Shown here: in pieces, positions 42,609-51,891 of the stretch | How positions within the stretch are numbered: position 1 is the stretch's first letter | Layout: each line of letters begins with the position of its first letter | Assembly (NCBI RefSeq): GCF_002797395.1 | Contig: NZ_KZ454943.1 | Location: 797,325 to 861,324 of the forward strand | Length of the DNA: 64,000 nucleotides | Direction of reading: 5' to 3' | Source: Bacillus solitudinis | GTDB taxonomy: Bacteria; Bacillota; Bacilli; Bacillales; Bacillaceae_D | Program-made: the position numbers and the translations under genes | The notes under the pieces: model-generated | Told to the model about the DNA's origin: nothing | Database searches by the model: none | The model's input: only the letters and a program-made list of their open reading frames with translations

Positions 42609-45603
42609 TATCATCGTACATGGGGGATGGCTTAACGACCATTTCTTTATTTGGGCAGAAAAATCTCCTCGGTCAAGATTTGATCAAATTGTTAATTTTC
42701 AATATCCGTTTCTCTATTCACCGTTTGAATTAAAATTAGCTTTATTTCGTCATGATGCTGAAACCTTTTTTGGAACCTTTGTTGAAATTGAAAAAGCTGT
42801 TTTAGATGTACCGTTAGAAAGACGCTCATTTCAATCACCTGCTGGATCTGTAACGGTCTATCAAGCTGAGGAACATATGACACACTACTCTTTTCCAATA
42901 GAGGGGATTATCTTAACGGCAGATGAATTGGTAAAGCAATGGTGGACTTTACAAACGTGGCAGAAGGAGTCCGACATTTATATAGCTGAGGATTTGGCAT
43001 ATTGGCTAAAGGTTATCGAGGCAACGTTTAATGAAATTCAATCTGGACGTTTCTTACCTGCACCAACAGGTGAATGGAAGCTTTCTTCTGTTCCTTGGGA
43101 ACAATGGAATCATGCCTTGCCTGATTCGAGCTTTGCTTTACGAGAGAATACTTCCTATATACAATCAAACAAAACGGTTGAATCTCCAGAAGAACGTTTC
43201 CAACGAACAGTTCAACATATTGCAGATGCTGCTATTCGTCATCTTCTTTCAAAAGATACTGTCCGAAACTCATATAGCGTGTGGGAGCGGTCTGTCGATT
43301 CCTCAATAAAGCCGATCATTAGAAAGTTAAGTAAGGATGATAGTATAGAGACACCTATGCCTTCACAATCCTTCCACCAACAATTAGGTACCATCTCTTT
43401 GGAGCCTTTCATATCGGGTCTTGCCCTACATGAACCTGATTCTATGGATGGCCGTTGGCGACTAACGCTTTGCGTAATCGACCGCAAAATCCCCTCACAA
43501 ATTGTTGAAATGGTTGATTTAGAACGGGGTGAACATCCTTGGCGGAGTAATCCGATTGGTCAATTAAAGGTAGATGTCCAAAAAGCAAAAGAGCGAATAC
43601 CTATTCTTTCTGGCTTAAGCTTATCTTCACCTGTAATATTTTTAGAGGCTGAAAAAGCATATGAACTCTTTACAGCATATGACCAAGCATTAAAGGAAAT
43701 AGGCTTTCATTTAATCGTACCTAAGTGGCTTCATGAAAAGAAGCGGGTGCGAATCGAATTAAATATTGCAAATCACCAGACACCCTCTGGGTTTAGTGAG
43801 CCCTTACTAGATTGGCAAAGCCTTGCATCATTCACCTATAAAGTAGCAATTGGAGACACCACGTTGTCCTCAGAAGAGTTTGCAAGCTATGTTGACGGAC
43901 AACGTCCATTTATTTATGCAAATGGTCAATGGATTGCGTGGGACCCTACACTTGCTAAGCAATTGCGTTCGTACTTAGACAAAGTTGATAACGGGTCATC
44001 TTATTTAGAAGCATGGAAACTGGAGCAGCAACAAAGTGATGAGAAGGAAGATTCATTAGACATTTCATGGGATGTAAACTGGGGGCAGGAACTTGCTCGC
44101 TCTCTCGAGTCTATTTATAGTCAATCCGTTCCTCTTATCACTTTGCCAAAAGATTTTAAAGGTGAACTACGAGCTTATCAACATGAAGGTGTTTCTTGGC
44201 TTGCTCAGTTAAGAAGAACAGGTTTTGGTGGTTGTTTAGCCGATGACATGGGTCTAGGTAAATCCGTTCAAACGATCGTGTATATTCTTTATGTTTTAGA
44301 AGAGCAACGTAAGGCAAAGGAAAAAAAACAACCATTCTTACTTATATGTCCTACTTCACTTCTTTACAATTGGCTTCAGGAATGCGAAGTTTTTGCTCCT
44401 CATTTACGTGTGTTCGTGCATCATGGCCAGACAAGAATACAGGATTTTGATGAAACTGAATTATCTAAATGGGACCTTGTATTAACTTCGTATCAACTTG
44501 CTGTTCGTGATGAAGCTTTCTTTGCGGAGAGAATTTGGAATGGGTTAATTCTTGATGAGGCCCAACATATTAAAAATATCGAAACAATGCAACGACGAGC
44601 CATTAAGCGAATTCAGGCCATACATCGTATCGCATTAACAGGCACACCGATTGAAAACAAACTAAAGGAATTATGGTCATTAATGGACGTGTTAAATCCA
44701 AGATATCTCGGATCCTTCCGTCATTTTCAAGATCAATTTATTCGTTCAATAGAACGTGACCAAGATTCATTACGTTTGAGTCAGCTTCAGCAATTGATTC
44801 ATCCTTTCATTCTAAGACGAAAAAAGTCGGATGAATCACTTAATTTAGGCTTACCAGAAAAAAGAGAAACGGTACACAAAGTTCCTTTATCTGTTGAGCA
44901 AGCTGCTCTTTATCAAGCTGTTGTTGATGATGTACTCTCTCAACTAGACCAAGTCTCTCAGTTTGAGCGTCGCGCACTAATTTTAAGAAGTTTGACAAAA
45001 CTCAAACAAATTTGTAACCACCCTGCCCACTTCCTTAAGGACCGCAACATTGATGGACATCAGTCGGAAAAATGGGACGCTCTTCTTTCGTTAACAGATG
45101 AAATCTACCGTAAAAGTGAAAAGGTACTCGTCTTTACACAGTACAAAGAAATGGGTTCGCTTATCACCACAGCATTAGAAAAACGATTTAACCAAACGAT
45201 TCCATTTTTACACGGTAGTTTAACGAGAGCTAAAAGACAAGAAGCAATTAGAACTTTTCAAGACAATCGGGAAATCCCTGTGTTTGTTCTTTCTCTAAAA
45301 GCAGGTGGAGTTGGGTTAAACCTAACTGCTGCAAATCATGTCATTCATTATGACCGTTGGTGGAATCCCGCAGTTGAGAACCAAGCAACTGACCGTGCAT
45401 TCCGAATAGGGCAAACACAAGATGTCACTGTACATAAATTGATGACTACTGGTACACTTGAAGAACGCATTGACAGAATGCTGACTCAAAAACAGGCACT
45501 AGCTGATCAAATCCTTGCGGCTGGGGAACAACGAGTAACAGAGTTGTCTAATGATGAGATTTACGAATTAATCCGTTTAACCAACCACAACATAAAGGAA
45601 TGA
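42598..45603 (+). CDS. SNF2/RapA-like DEAD-box ATPase (YwqA-like)
   Basis: 1001-aa Swi2/Snf2 family DNA-dependent ATPase of the bacterial type. A long N-terminal region precedes the motor: Walker A ADDMGLGKSVQTIV (about 550-563), Walker B LILDEAQHIKN, GTPIENK motif III, and in lobe 2 VFTQYKEMGS and motif VI DRAFRIGQTQDVTVHKL. It translocates on duplex DNA; a role in transcription or repair is inferred. TTG start at 42598, with GGAGGAG 7-10 nt upstream inside the previous gene. Confidence 0.9.
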   Translation: MKASIIVHGGWLNDHFFIWAEKSPRSRFDQIVNFQYPFLYSPFELKLALFRHDAETFFGTFVEIEKAVLDVPLERRSFQSPAGSVTVYQAEEHMTHYSFPIEGIILTADELVKQWWTLQTWQKESDIYIAEDLAYWLKVIEATFNEIQSGRFLPAPTGEWKLSSVPWEQWNHALPDSSFALRENTSYIQSNKTVESPEERFQRTVQHIADAAIRHLLSKDTVRNSYSVWERSVDSSIKPIIRKLSKDDSIETPMPSQSFHQQLGTISLEPFISGLALHEPDSMDGRWRLTLCVIDRKIPSQIVEMVDLERGEHPWRSNPIGQLKVDVQKAKERIPILSGLSLSSPVIFLEAEKAYELFTAYDQALKEIGFHLIVPKWLHEKKRVRIELNIANHQTPSGFSEPLLDWQSLASFTYKVAIGDTTLSSEEFASYVDGQRPFIYANGQWIAWDPTLAKQLRSYLDKVDNGSSYLEAWKLEQQQSDEKEDSLDISWDVNWGQELARSLESIYSQSVPLITLPKDFKGELRAYQHEGVSWLAQLRRTGFGGCLADDMGLGKSVQTIVYILYVLEEQRKAKEKKQPFLLICPTSLLYNWLQECEVFAPHLRVFVHHGQTRIQDFDETELSKWDLVLTSYQLAVRDEAFFAERIWNGLILDEAQHIKNIETMQRRAIKRIQAIHRIALTGTPIENKLKELWSLMDVLNPRYLGSFRHFQDQFIRSIERDQDSLRLSQLQQLIHPFILRRKKSDESLNLGLPEKRETVHKVPLSVEQAALYQAVVDDVLSQLDQVSQFERRALILRSLTKLKQICNHPAHFLKDRNIDGHQSEKWDALLSLTDEIYRKSEKVLVFTQYKEMGSLITTALEKRFNQTIPFLHGSLTRAKRQEAIRTFQDNREIPVFVLSLKAGGVGLNLTAANHVIHYDRWWNPAVENQATDRAFRIGQTQDVTVHKLMTTGTLEERIDRMLTQKQALADQILAAGEQRVTELSNDEIYELIRLTNHNIKE

Positions 45604-45607
45604 AATT

Positions 45608-45775
45608 ATGAGTAATAAATTACCTGAACCATTTCAAACGTATTGGAACGGAAAACAGCTTCATTCTAAAATGAAAGAGGGCACTATCCATTCTAAAAGC
45701 GAAGGGCAAGATGAATTGTGGATTGATTTACGTAAAACGATAGAAGAAGCAGCTCAAAAATTGTGGGGGAACTAA
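45608..45775 (+). CDS. Small protein of unknown function, 55 aa
   Basis: ATG at 45608, with AAGGA 8 nt upstream, 4 bp past the SNF2 stop. It encodes a soluble, hydrophilic protein starting MSNKLPEPFQTYWNGKQLHS. Third gene of the SNF2 unit, which ends at the terminator at 45782. Family not recognised. Confidence 0.65.
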   Translation: MSNKLPEPFQTYWNGKQLHSKMKEGTIHSKSEGQDELWIDLRKTIEEAAQKLWGN

Positions 45776-45781
45776 AGAGAA

Positions 45782-45809
45782 GGTAGCCTAAAAGTGATTT
45801 TAGGCTACC
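45782..45809. terminator. Terminator between convergent genes
   Basis: Perfect 12-bp stem GGTAGCCTAAAA/TTTTAGGCTACC with a 4-nt loop. AAGAG/CTCTT extends it with a mismatch. It can serve the SNF2 unit and the BsuPI lipoprotein. Confidence 0.88.
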
Positions 45810-45818
45810 CTCTTTAAT

Positions 45819-46286
45819 TTATTTGATTTCAACATCTATTGTTTGTTTAAATGAATCTTCCGGTACCTCATTGTTAACCGCAGCTACAAGAAGCTCTGCT
45901 TGGAGGCTATAAACTCCTAATTCAAAATCACTCGTTGGAATCGATTCTTCAAACACTATTGATTCGCCCTCTGCTACCTTCTTATGAACTAAAGCCATTG
46001 TAAACATTTTCCCCTCAGAAAAGCGGTAAACCTCTTCTCCTTCTTGGTTAGTTAACACAAGCTCATATGTTTGGCCTGATGAAAAGTCAACAGCTGCCTC
46101 TTGTCCTGTTTCATTTTTAAGTTCAAGTGTAACTTCCAATACATCATTTCCGGGTTCTGCTACAACTTTAAATAACCAACCATTCACTTTACTTTCCTCC
46201 TCAAACAGTCCAGACCCACCTGTTACTCCCTGTCCACAACCCGCTAAAACTAACATAACAGCTAGTAAAAAGACTTGAAATTTCAT
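45819..46286 (-). CDS. BsuPI-domain lipoprotein
   Basis: 155 aa. Signal peptide with lipobox VLAGC (Cys17). The mature part (about 40-150) matches the BsuPI intracellular proteinase inhibitor domain: LEVTLELKNETGQEAAVDFSSGQTYELVL and the later VAEGESIVFEESIP. Here it is exported, so inhibition of an intracellular protease is unlikely. ATG at 46286 with AAAGGAG upstream, 15 bp after the YitT-family gene. Confidence 0.8.
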   Translation of the reverse strand: MKFQVFLLAVMLVLAGCGQGVTGGSGLFEEESKVNGWLFKVVAEPGNDVLEVTLELKNETGQEAAVDFSSGQTYELVLTNQEGEEVYRFSEGKMFTMALVHKKVAEGESIVFEESIPTSDFELGVYSLQAELLVAAVNNEVPEDSFKQTIDVEIK

Positions 46287-46301
46287 TTGACTATCTCCTT
46301 T

Positions 46302-47144
46302 CTAATCTTTACGGAATAACCCAAAAATTCCTGCTGTCTCCACAATATTTGTAAAGGCCCCTGGATCAGAGGATTGAATAATTTCTTTTAATTCATATAA
46401 CTCATACCTTGTAATGACCATCATGAGGACTTCTTTTTCATCGGCTGTATAGCCACCCTTTGCTGGCATTCTAGTTATACCACGAGTGAGTTTATCATGG
46501 ATAGCCTTTCTGAGTTGCTCAGGCTTTTTCGTTACAATCAATGCAGTTAATTTCACATGCCGAGTATGAATCGTATCAATCACTCTAGAGGAAACGTATA
46601 ACGTAACAAGCGTATACAGTGCTTTTTCTGGATCAAATAAAAATCCAGAAGTAACCACAATAACGCTATTAATCGCAAAAAAGTAAATGCCTACTGGGCG
46701 ATCACTATATCGTGATAATATCAAGACAATGATATCAAGTCCACCTGTAGAAGCTCCCCACTTCAGGGTAATTCCAGCACCAACGGCAATAATTACCCCA
46801 CCGAATACTGCATTCAACAAAATGTCCGGAGAAAAGGACCATATTGGTATAAGTTCTAATGATAATGTTGTAACAATAACACTAATGATACTATAAACCG
46901 TAAAACTTTTTCCGATTTTTCTCCACCCTAAAATAGCAACCGGGACATTTAACACAAACAAAAGGATACCCGTTGAAATAGGAAGTACCGACGACAGTAA
47001 TTGAGCAAGTCCTGTAAATCCACTTGCAAACACACTTGCAGGGATTAAGAAGAAATTTAATGCGACAGCAACAAGTATTGCCCCAATGATAACAATAATT
47101 GACTTCTGTAATTCTCTTAGTATTCTTGTTTTTCGTTCTATCAT
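46302..47144 (-). CDS. YitT family membrane protein
   Basis: 280 aa. About five hydrophobic segments (the YitT/DUF161 membrane domain), then a C-terminal DUF2179 domain (about 200-275) with GITRMPAKGGYTADEKEVLMMV. Function unknown in the family. It overlaps the upstream esterase gene by one base. Close relatives are common in Bacillus; which paralogue this is cannot be told. Confidence 0.88.
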   Translation of the reverse strand: MIERKTRILRELQKSIIVIIGAILVAVALNFFLIPASVFASGFTGLAQLLSSVLPISTGILLFVLNVPVAILGWRKIGKSFTVYSIISVIVTTLSLELIPIWSFSPDILLNAVFGGVIIAVGAGITLKWGASTGGLDIIVLILSRYSDRPVGIYFFAINSVIVVTSGFLFDPEKALYTLVTLYVSSRVIDTIHTRHVKLTALIVTKKPEQLRKAIHDKLTRGITRMPAKGGYTADEKEVLMMVITRYELYELKEIIQSSDPGAFTNIVETAGIFGLFRKD

Positions 47145-47929
47145 TAGTAAACTTGTTCCCGTTCATCAAGTAAATGCTCTTCAAACCATTTTACAGAAAG
47201 GGTCATCGCTTTCCGTGACACTTTATGAGCCATTTTTTCCTCTGTGAAAAATTGAAGTTTATTTGGTGTGTCCGCGTAATGCGGTTGAATTTCTTCAAAC
47301 AGCTTTTCAGAAAAGTTATAAGGTACGACCTCGTCTTGCTTCCCGTGCCAAATCATAAGCGGTCGATTCTCTAATTTCTCCAACCGTTGCGTTAAATCAA
47401 ATGGTTTTAGTTTTAGATACAACTCTTCAACAAATGAATTTTCTAAATGAATACCACTTTCCATTAGCATCTTTAACTGCTGATGCGCAAATTCCTTGTA
47501 GTAGGCAGAACCCATAAATGAGACAGCCGAGCTAATCCAGGAGTACTGAGCCAATGCCCCGTACATAGTAATTGCACCCATCGACGTTCCAATAACCCCT
47601 ATCTTTTGATCGTGAATGAGTGAACGGTTATCAAGTTCTTGCTTTAAGGTTGCTACATCACCGATGGTCTTTAAAACAATATCCCAAAAAAGCATATCTC
47701 GTTCTTTCCCTGTTAATTTAGATTCACGTGCTCCATGATGAATAGCGTCCGGTAGAATAATACGAAATCCCTTTTCCGCTAGTAAATAGGCTAGAGGAAG
47801 ATTATATTCCTTTGCACTCGTATAACCATGCAAGAAAAAAATAGTTGGTCTTGGCTCTCTTAGAAAAGGTTCAGCTACTATATGTAACGTTGGAATTCCA
47901 TAAATTGTTTCATTTTGTATCGTAATCAT
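47144..47929 (-). CDS. Alpha/beta hydrolase, YitV-like
   Basis: 261-aa serine hydrolase of the prolyl-oligopeptidase-like fold: oxyanion HGYTSAKEYN, nucleophile elbow GTSMGAI (Ser116), acid Asp in HGKQDEVVPY (about 218) and base His in KMAHKVSR (about 245). All triad residues are present, in contrast to the 3452-4189 protein. Probable acyl esterase, substrate unknown. ATG at 47929 with GAGGGGGGTACC upstream. First gene of a three-gene unit with YitT and the BsuPI lipoprotein. Confidence 0.88.
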   Translation of the reverse strand: MITIQNETIYGIPTLHIVAEPFLREPRPTIFFLHGYTSAKEYNLPLAYLLAEKGFRIILPDAIHHGARESKLTGKERDMLFWDIVLKTIGDVATLKQELDNRSLIHDQKIGVIGTSMGAITMYGALAQYSWISSAVSFMGSAYYKEFAHQQLKMLMESGIHLENSFVEELYLKLKPFDLTQRLEKLENRPLMIWHGKQDEVVPYNFSEKLFEEIQPHYADTPNKLQFFTEEKMAHKVSRKAMTLSVKWFEEHLLDEREQVY

Positions 47930-48136
47930 TGGTACCCCCCTCAGTAATGCTGACTTTTCTTAATTATAGCATTTCCAAGTATTTCATTATACTTACAAGC
48001 TATCTGTAAAAAATCAAGAAAAACTGCACAGCAATCTAATGTTAGAAGCACTAAGTGGAGGAACTCCCTCTTCACCCCAGTATGCCCATCACTTATCCCC
48101 ATACTAAGAAAACTCCCAATTCCTAAGCATTGAAAA

Positions 48137-48157
48137 AAACCGCCAAAAGGCGGTTTT
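48137..48157 (-). terminator. Rho-independent terminator
   Basis: Stem AAAACCGCC/GGCGGTTTT (48136-48144, 48149-48157) with a 4-nt loop and a T-run on the minus strand. It overlaps the stop codon of the 86-aa gene. Confidence 0.85.
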
Positions 48158-48416
48158 AATATTTATTCTTATCATAATGTTTAACGCTATAGATTGCACC
48201 TTCGCTTACCATTTTATTGTCCGAATAGTCATGGGGATCGGGATGTCCAATTTGAGTACGTCGTTCATTTTCCGTATCATCTGCTGTACGATTCATTAAC
48301 TTCGCATAATACTCACGAGCTTTTCTACCTACCTTTGCACGGTTTTCGTTATTTTTTAATAAGGCTGTTCCCGTACCTATTGCAATGACTGTTGTTAAGA
48401 GCGTTCGTTTTCTCAT
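48156..48416 (-). CDS. Small membrane-anchored protein, 86 aa
   Basis: A short N-terminal hydrophobic stretch (about 5-19) and a charged remainder with the C-terminal motif MVSEGAIYSVKHYDKN. ATG at 48416 with GGTGGGAG upstream. Monocistronic with its own terminator. Family not recognised. Confidence 0.6.
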   Translation of the reverse strand: MRKRTLLTTVIAIGTGTALLKNNENRAKVGRKAREYYAKLMNRTADDTENERRTQIGHPDPHDYSDNKMVSEGAIYSVKHYDKNKY

Positions 48417-48546
48417 ATTAAACTCCCACCTTTCAATGTCTTACTTATCTGATTCCCTGCTTGTTATGTTCTAAACCATTTCTTCATAATCCAAACTAAA
48501 GTCGTACATACTAACTTTCTAACATCATTCGAAAGAGGGTGATAAA

Positions 48547-48678
48547 ATGCCAAGAACTGGAGATAATAATAAAAAAAAGAAAGATAACAATGCTAAAAAT
48601 CAAATGAAGAACATTCAAGCGGCTGAAAATGCCAAAGCTGGTAAGCATTCGTACTCAAAAGAAAACGACCATCTATAA
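48547..48678 (+). CDS. Small basic protein, 43 aa
   Basis: ATG at 48547 with AGAGGGTGA upstream. Lys/Asn-rich product beginning MPRTGDNNKKKKDNNAKNQM, with no hydrophobic segment. It resembles small acid-soluble or YuzL-like spore proteins in size and composition only. A strong hairpin follows at 48686, which supports a real gene. Confidence 0.55.
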   Translation: MPRTGDNNKKKKDNNAKNQMKNIQAAENAKAGKHSYSKENDHL

Positions 48679-48685
48679 TAAAGAA

Positions 48686-48725
48686 AGGAGTGTCTAAAGG
48701 TAATTTCACTCTTTAAGACACTCCT
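48686..48725. terminator. Hairpin terminator between convergent genes
   Basis: 15-bp stem with one mismatch (arms 48686-48699 and 48711-48725) and a short loop. It lies 8 bp after the 43-aa gene and 14 bp before the end of the next minus-strand gene. Confidence 0.75.
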
Positions 48726-48738
48726 CAATAAATGTAGG

Positions 48739-49647
48739 CTACTGAGACGCACTAGTCATTTGTTCAGGTTTCTCTTCAATTTTTTCGCGCTTCTCACCAA
48801 AACCTTCTAAATGATTATTCCAAAAAGCAAATCGTTCAATCTTTTGATTCTCTCCTGCGATAAACCAAATGGAACCGAACTCTACATCGTAAACAACAAT
48901 TTGTTTTCCGTCTTCTTGTTCACGAACAAATTGATTTCCATATGCTCGAAAAACATCTGATAAGCTGTCGCCAACCTTAATATTTTTTGATGTGACATAC
49001 TCGTCTGAAGAAATTATCAAATACGTCACTATGTCGTCGATTACCTCGATTTGTAAATCTGGAACTTCTTCCTCTCTAACATAACCATATCGGTCTTTGT
49101 AAGAATAAGGATTCATTTCACCGTAAAAGCCAATAAAATCAGCTACCTTCCCGAATCCCGTATTCCAATGAATATTTTCTAAGTGGTGGTTAATTTCTGT
49201 TTTCGATAGTCCAATTGTTATTTCATTGATCTCCATTAAACCAGGAGTGTTAATATGTAAGATTTTCTCATCTTGGTAATAATATGCTTCAAGCCCTAAT
49301 TCCTTTATATCAGAGATAGAAAGATATTCGCGATTATTTATTTCCATTCGTTCTAATTCTAGTAGTTCTTCTATTTCCTCTTCCTCTTCTTCCAGTTCAT
49401 CTCTTAACCAACGATTAAGATAAGCTGAGTCTATGCCCCATTCTTTGTGAATTTCAGGTAATAAATGTAGGATTGGACGAGCTGGCACCCAAACTTCTTG
49501 ATTGACAACCTCGATATTTCCCTGATAGCGCTGTTCCTGACCATCAATATAAAACCATGTTTTTTCAGTTGCTTCAGCTTCGTTAGGTAACATAACTAGT
49601 AATGAAATCGATATAAATAATAAACTGGTCAGTACTCTCATTTTCAT
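48739..49647 (-). CDS. Secreted protein with copper-amine-oxidase-like N-terminal domain
   Basis: 302 aa. Signal peptide (about 1-26, cut after AEA). The N-terminal domain has FYIDGQEQRYQGNIEVVNQEVWVPARPI, typical of the stalk domain of copper amine oxidase N-like proteins of Firmicutes. A Glu-rich linker (ELEEEEEEIEELLELE) and a second domain with KVGDSLSDVFRAYGNQF, resembling the CAP-associated N-terminal domain, follow. An extracellular role is inferred; function unknown. ATG at 49647 or, less likely, 49641. Confidence 0.72.
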   Translation of the reverse strand: MKMRVLTSLLFISISLLVMLPNEAEATEKTWFYIDGQEQRYQGNIEVVNQEVWVPARPILHLLPEIHKEWGIDSAYLNRWLRDELEEEEEEIEELLELERMEINNREYLSISDIKELGLEAYYYQDEKILHINTPGLMEINEITIGLSKTEINHHLENIHWNTGFGKVADFIGFYGEMNPYSYKDRYGYVREEEVPDLQIEVIDDIVTYLIISSDEYVTSKNIKVGDSLSDVFRAYGNQFVREQEDGKQIVVYDVEFGSIWFIAGENQKIERFAFWNNHLEGFGEKREKIEEKPEQMTSASQ

Positions 49648-50016
49648 TCCACTCCATCAACAATTTTTTCTATTTAATTAGTGTACTAAAAAAAGATTAA
49701 TAGATCTATCATTCACGTTTCCAAAGCTTTCGACATCGGTGACTCTTCATTTTAATGGTGGTGGAACTAGTATGAATTTAGTAGGATTTTTAGGATCATA
49801 CTAATTACTAGTTTTGTCCAAAAAGAAGAGTTCTGGTCCTTTTCAAACATAGAATTCTTTACTAAATGATGCCATTGAATCATTTATTGTATATATTGAT
49901 TTGCTCGGTGTTGAAAGTAAAATCTCCATAGATGGCGAGGTAACTAAAATGGAAGGATATCCACAATAGGACACCCTTCCATTTTATTATTTCAACAATT
50001 TCCATCCGCAATTATT
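49648..50016. other. Intergenic region, possible gene remnant
   Basis: 369 bp. A short plus-strand frame (about 49877-49969) encodes SFIVYIDLLGVESKISIDGE and ends in TAG, with no ribosome binding site or start at its left. It may be the tail of a decayed gene. An AT-rich hairpin at about 49951-49983 spans ATGGAAGG...CCTTCCAT. Nothing else seen. Confidence 0.3.
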
Positions 50017-50391
50017 TTATTCTTTCTCTTTAAATAATTCCTCTGTATCCACAATGACCCATTCCAGCCCGGACAATCTCTCCCCATCCCAGCCTAACAT
50101 TCCATTAGCATAATTCTTAGCATTAAATCCAAATTGATTTAAATACAATGCCACGTTCTGACTTCTTGCTCCGCTTCTACATATAAAAACATACTCTTTC
50201 TTTTTATCGAGCTTTTCTACATGTTTAGGAATCGTTTGCATGGGAATAAGCGGGATTCCAGGTATATGAGACTCATCATATTCATCAAGCTCACGGACAT
50301 CAACGATGATTGTTTGCTTTGGATCCTCTTTTAACAATTTCTTTAATTCATCATTTTCTACTTGGATAATTCCATCCATTTCAAACGCCAC
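50017..50391 (-). CDS. Rhodanese-like domain protein
   Basis: 124-aa single rhodanese domain. The active-site loop is CRSGARS with catalytic Cys at about 70; the substrate-loop neighbour YANGMLGWDGERL is typical. Sulfur transfer in thiol metabolism is the family role; the partner is unknown. GTG start at 50391 with GAGGTGAG upstream. Confidence 0.87.
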   Translation of the reverse strand: MAFEMDGIIQVENDELKKLLKEDPKQTIIVDVRELDEYDESHIPGIPLIPMQTIPKHVEKLDKKKEYVFICRSGARSQNVALYLNQFGFNAKNYANGMLGWDGERLSGLEWVIVDTEELFKEKE

Positions 50392-50440
50392 TTTCTCACC
50401 TCGTTAATATTAAATTGCATATACTCACTTTAGCAGAAAA

Positions 50441-51526
50441 TTAATCTAGGGTCGAATTCTTTAGTCTCCATAATCGATACGTATGGAGAACAATCACTTT
50501 ACCCACAGCGTAGGTCGGTACGGCTAAAAGTAATCCGAGTAATCCAGCAAATCGTCCTGCAACAAGCAATAAGAGAATAATCGTAAGCGGATGAATATCT
50601 AACTTCTTACCCATAACCTGTGGAGAGATGAGATTGCTTTCAATCTGCTGAACCACCACCACAACAATGATTACCCACAGCGCCATTAATGGGGAATCCA
50701 AAAAACCAACAATTAAACCAGGGAATGTACCAATCCATGGACCAACGAAAGGAATGACATTTGTAAACATAGCGACAAGGGCAAGAACTAAAGGATATTC
50801 AATTCCAATAATTAAATATCCGATGTATACGAGTACCCCTACGCATACACTAACGATAATTTGTCCTTGGATGTAAGAACTTAATGCTTTATCCATATCT
50901 GATAAAACAAGACGACCTTCACTTTGCTGTTTACGTGGTAATAGCTTAAGTACTTGCTTTGGTGCCTTTTCCCCCTCCTTCAACATATAAAATAACACGA
51001 ATGGGATAATGATTAGTATAATAATTAAATTAGCTATGAAGCCTATAACAGAGGCAATATTCGCACCAATTGCGGCAACAATATCGTTTAAATAGTTAAC
51101 GAGCTTTGATGTAATCTCCTCAAGTGAAAAATTTTCACTTTCTTGAAAACGTGAAACAAATTCATTTTCCTGAAGACTAATGAACAGATCGCGTATTTCA
51201 TTAATGAAAAAAGGCATGTTTCGAGCTAAACTATTAAACTGCTTCTGTAATTCTGGTCCTATCACTAAAACGATCACAGTGAATAATGCAATAACGCTTA
51301 AATATAAAATCAAAATAGATAACCCTCGCGATACTTTTCGCGATAGTAAGTTAACAACCGGGCGAAACAAATAGAAAAGTACACCTGCTAGTATAATTGG
51401 CGCAAATAGGGTTTGGACAAGAACAACGACAGGTTTAAACACCCAATCAATTAACGTCCCCAAGTAAATAATGAGGAAGATAATGACCAAACCGTATCCA
51501 AATAAAAATAATTTATTTTGTGGCAT
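50441..51526 (-). CDS. AI-2E family transporter (YdbI/YrrI-like)
   Basis: 361 aa, about seven to eight hydrophobic segments with the conserved central extracytoplasmic region and the C-terminal PLTIILLLLVAGRFAGLLGLLLAVP and GKKLDIHP motifs. Members include Na+/H+ antiporters and the AI-2 exporter TqsA, so an ion antiport function would fit an alkaliphile (inference). ATG at 51526 with GGAAGGA about 11 nt upstream. Confidence 0.87.
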   Translation of the reverse strand: MPQNKLFLFGYGLVIIFLIIYLGTLIDWVFKPVVVLVQTLFAPIILAGVLFYLFRPVVNLLSRKVSRGLSILILYLSVIALFTVIVLVIGPELQKQFNSLARNMPFFINEIRDLFISLQENEFVSRFQESENFSLEEITSKLVNYLNDIVAAIGANIASVIGFIANLIIILIIIPFVLFYMLKEGEKAPKQVLKLLPRKQQSEGRLVLSDMDKALSSYIQGQIIVSVCVGVLVYIGYLIIGIEYPLVLALVAMFTNVIPFVGPWIGTFPGLIVGFLDSPLMALWVIIVVVVVQQIESNLISPQVMGKKLDIHPLTIILLLLVAGRFAGLLGLLLAVPTYAVGKVIVLHTYRLWRLKNSTLD

Positions 51527-51811
51527 ATATGACGAGTTCCTTCCTTGTTACTTTTTTTCCATTATAACATTAATTTGTTTCCTATTCCCCACTTGACGTA
51601 CTCATTCTAATGATAGAATAACTGTTTATGTCTCATATACATCGTGTTGAAATTCAATTACCACAGGACGGATTTATGTAGTGGAACAACCCTAATATTA
51701 GATTCAATTTTTCCACCACCCTTTTTCACAATTTTTAATAAAGTAAACTAGTCCAAAAGGTTGGGTCTAAATTAATGATTGAAATTCATTGCTAATGATG
51801 TAAAATTTATG
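51527..51811. other. Intergenic region
   Basis: 285 bp, AT-rich, leading to the inverted repeat at 51812-51855. I see no gene or strong promoter match. Confidence 0.4.
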
Positions 51812-51855
51812 TGTTGAGAGCTTATCCTAGTCGAAAAATAGACAAGCTCTCAACA
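51812..51855 (+). promoter_or_regulatory. 12-bp perfect inverted repeat upstream of the GerMN gene
   Basis: Arms TGTTGAGAGCTT (51812-51823) and AAGCTCTCAACA (51844-51855) are perfectly complementary, with a 20-nt loop. They end about 22 bp before the ribosome binding site, and no T-run follows. This could be an operator or a structured 5' leader. It also reads as a hairpin on the minus strand, but the AI-2E gene starts about 290 bp away. Confidence 0.5.
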
Positions 51856-51891
51856 TAGCAATTAATGATGATTACAGAAGGAGTGACCGAC

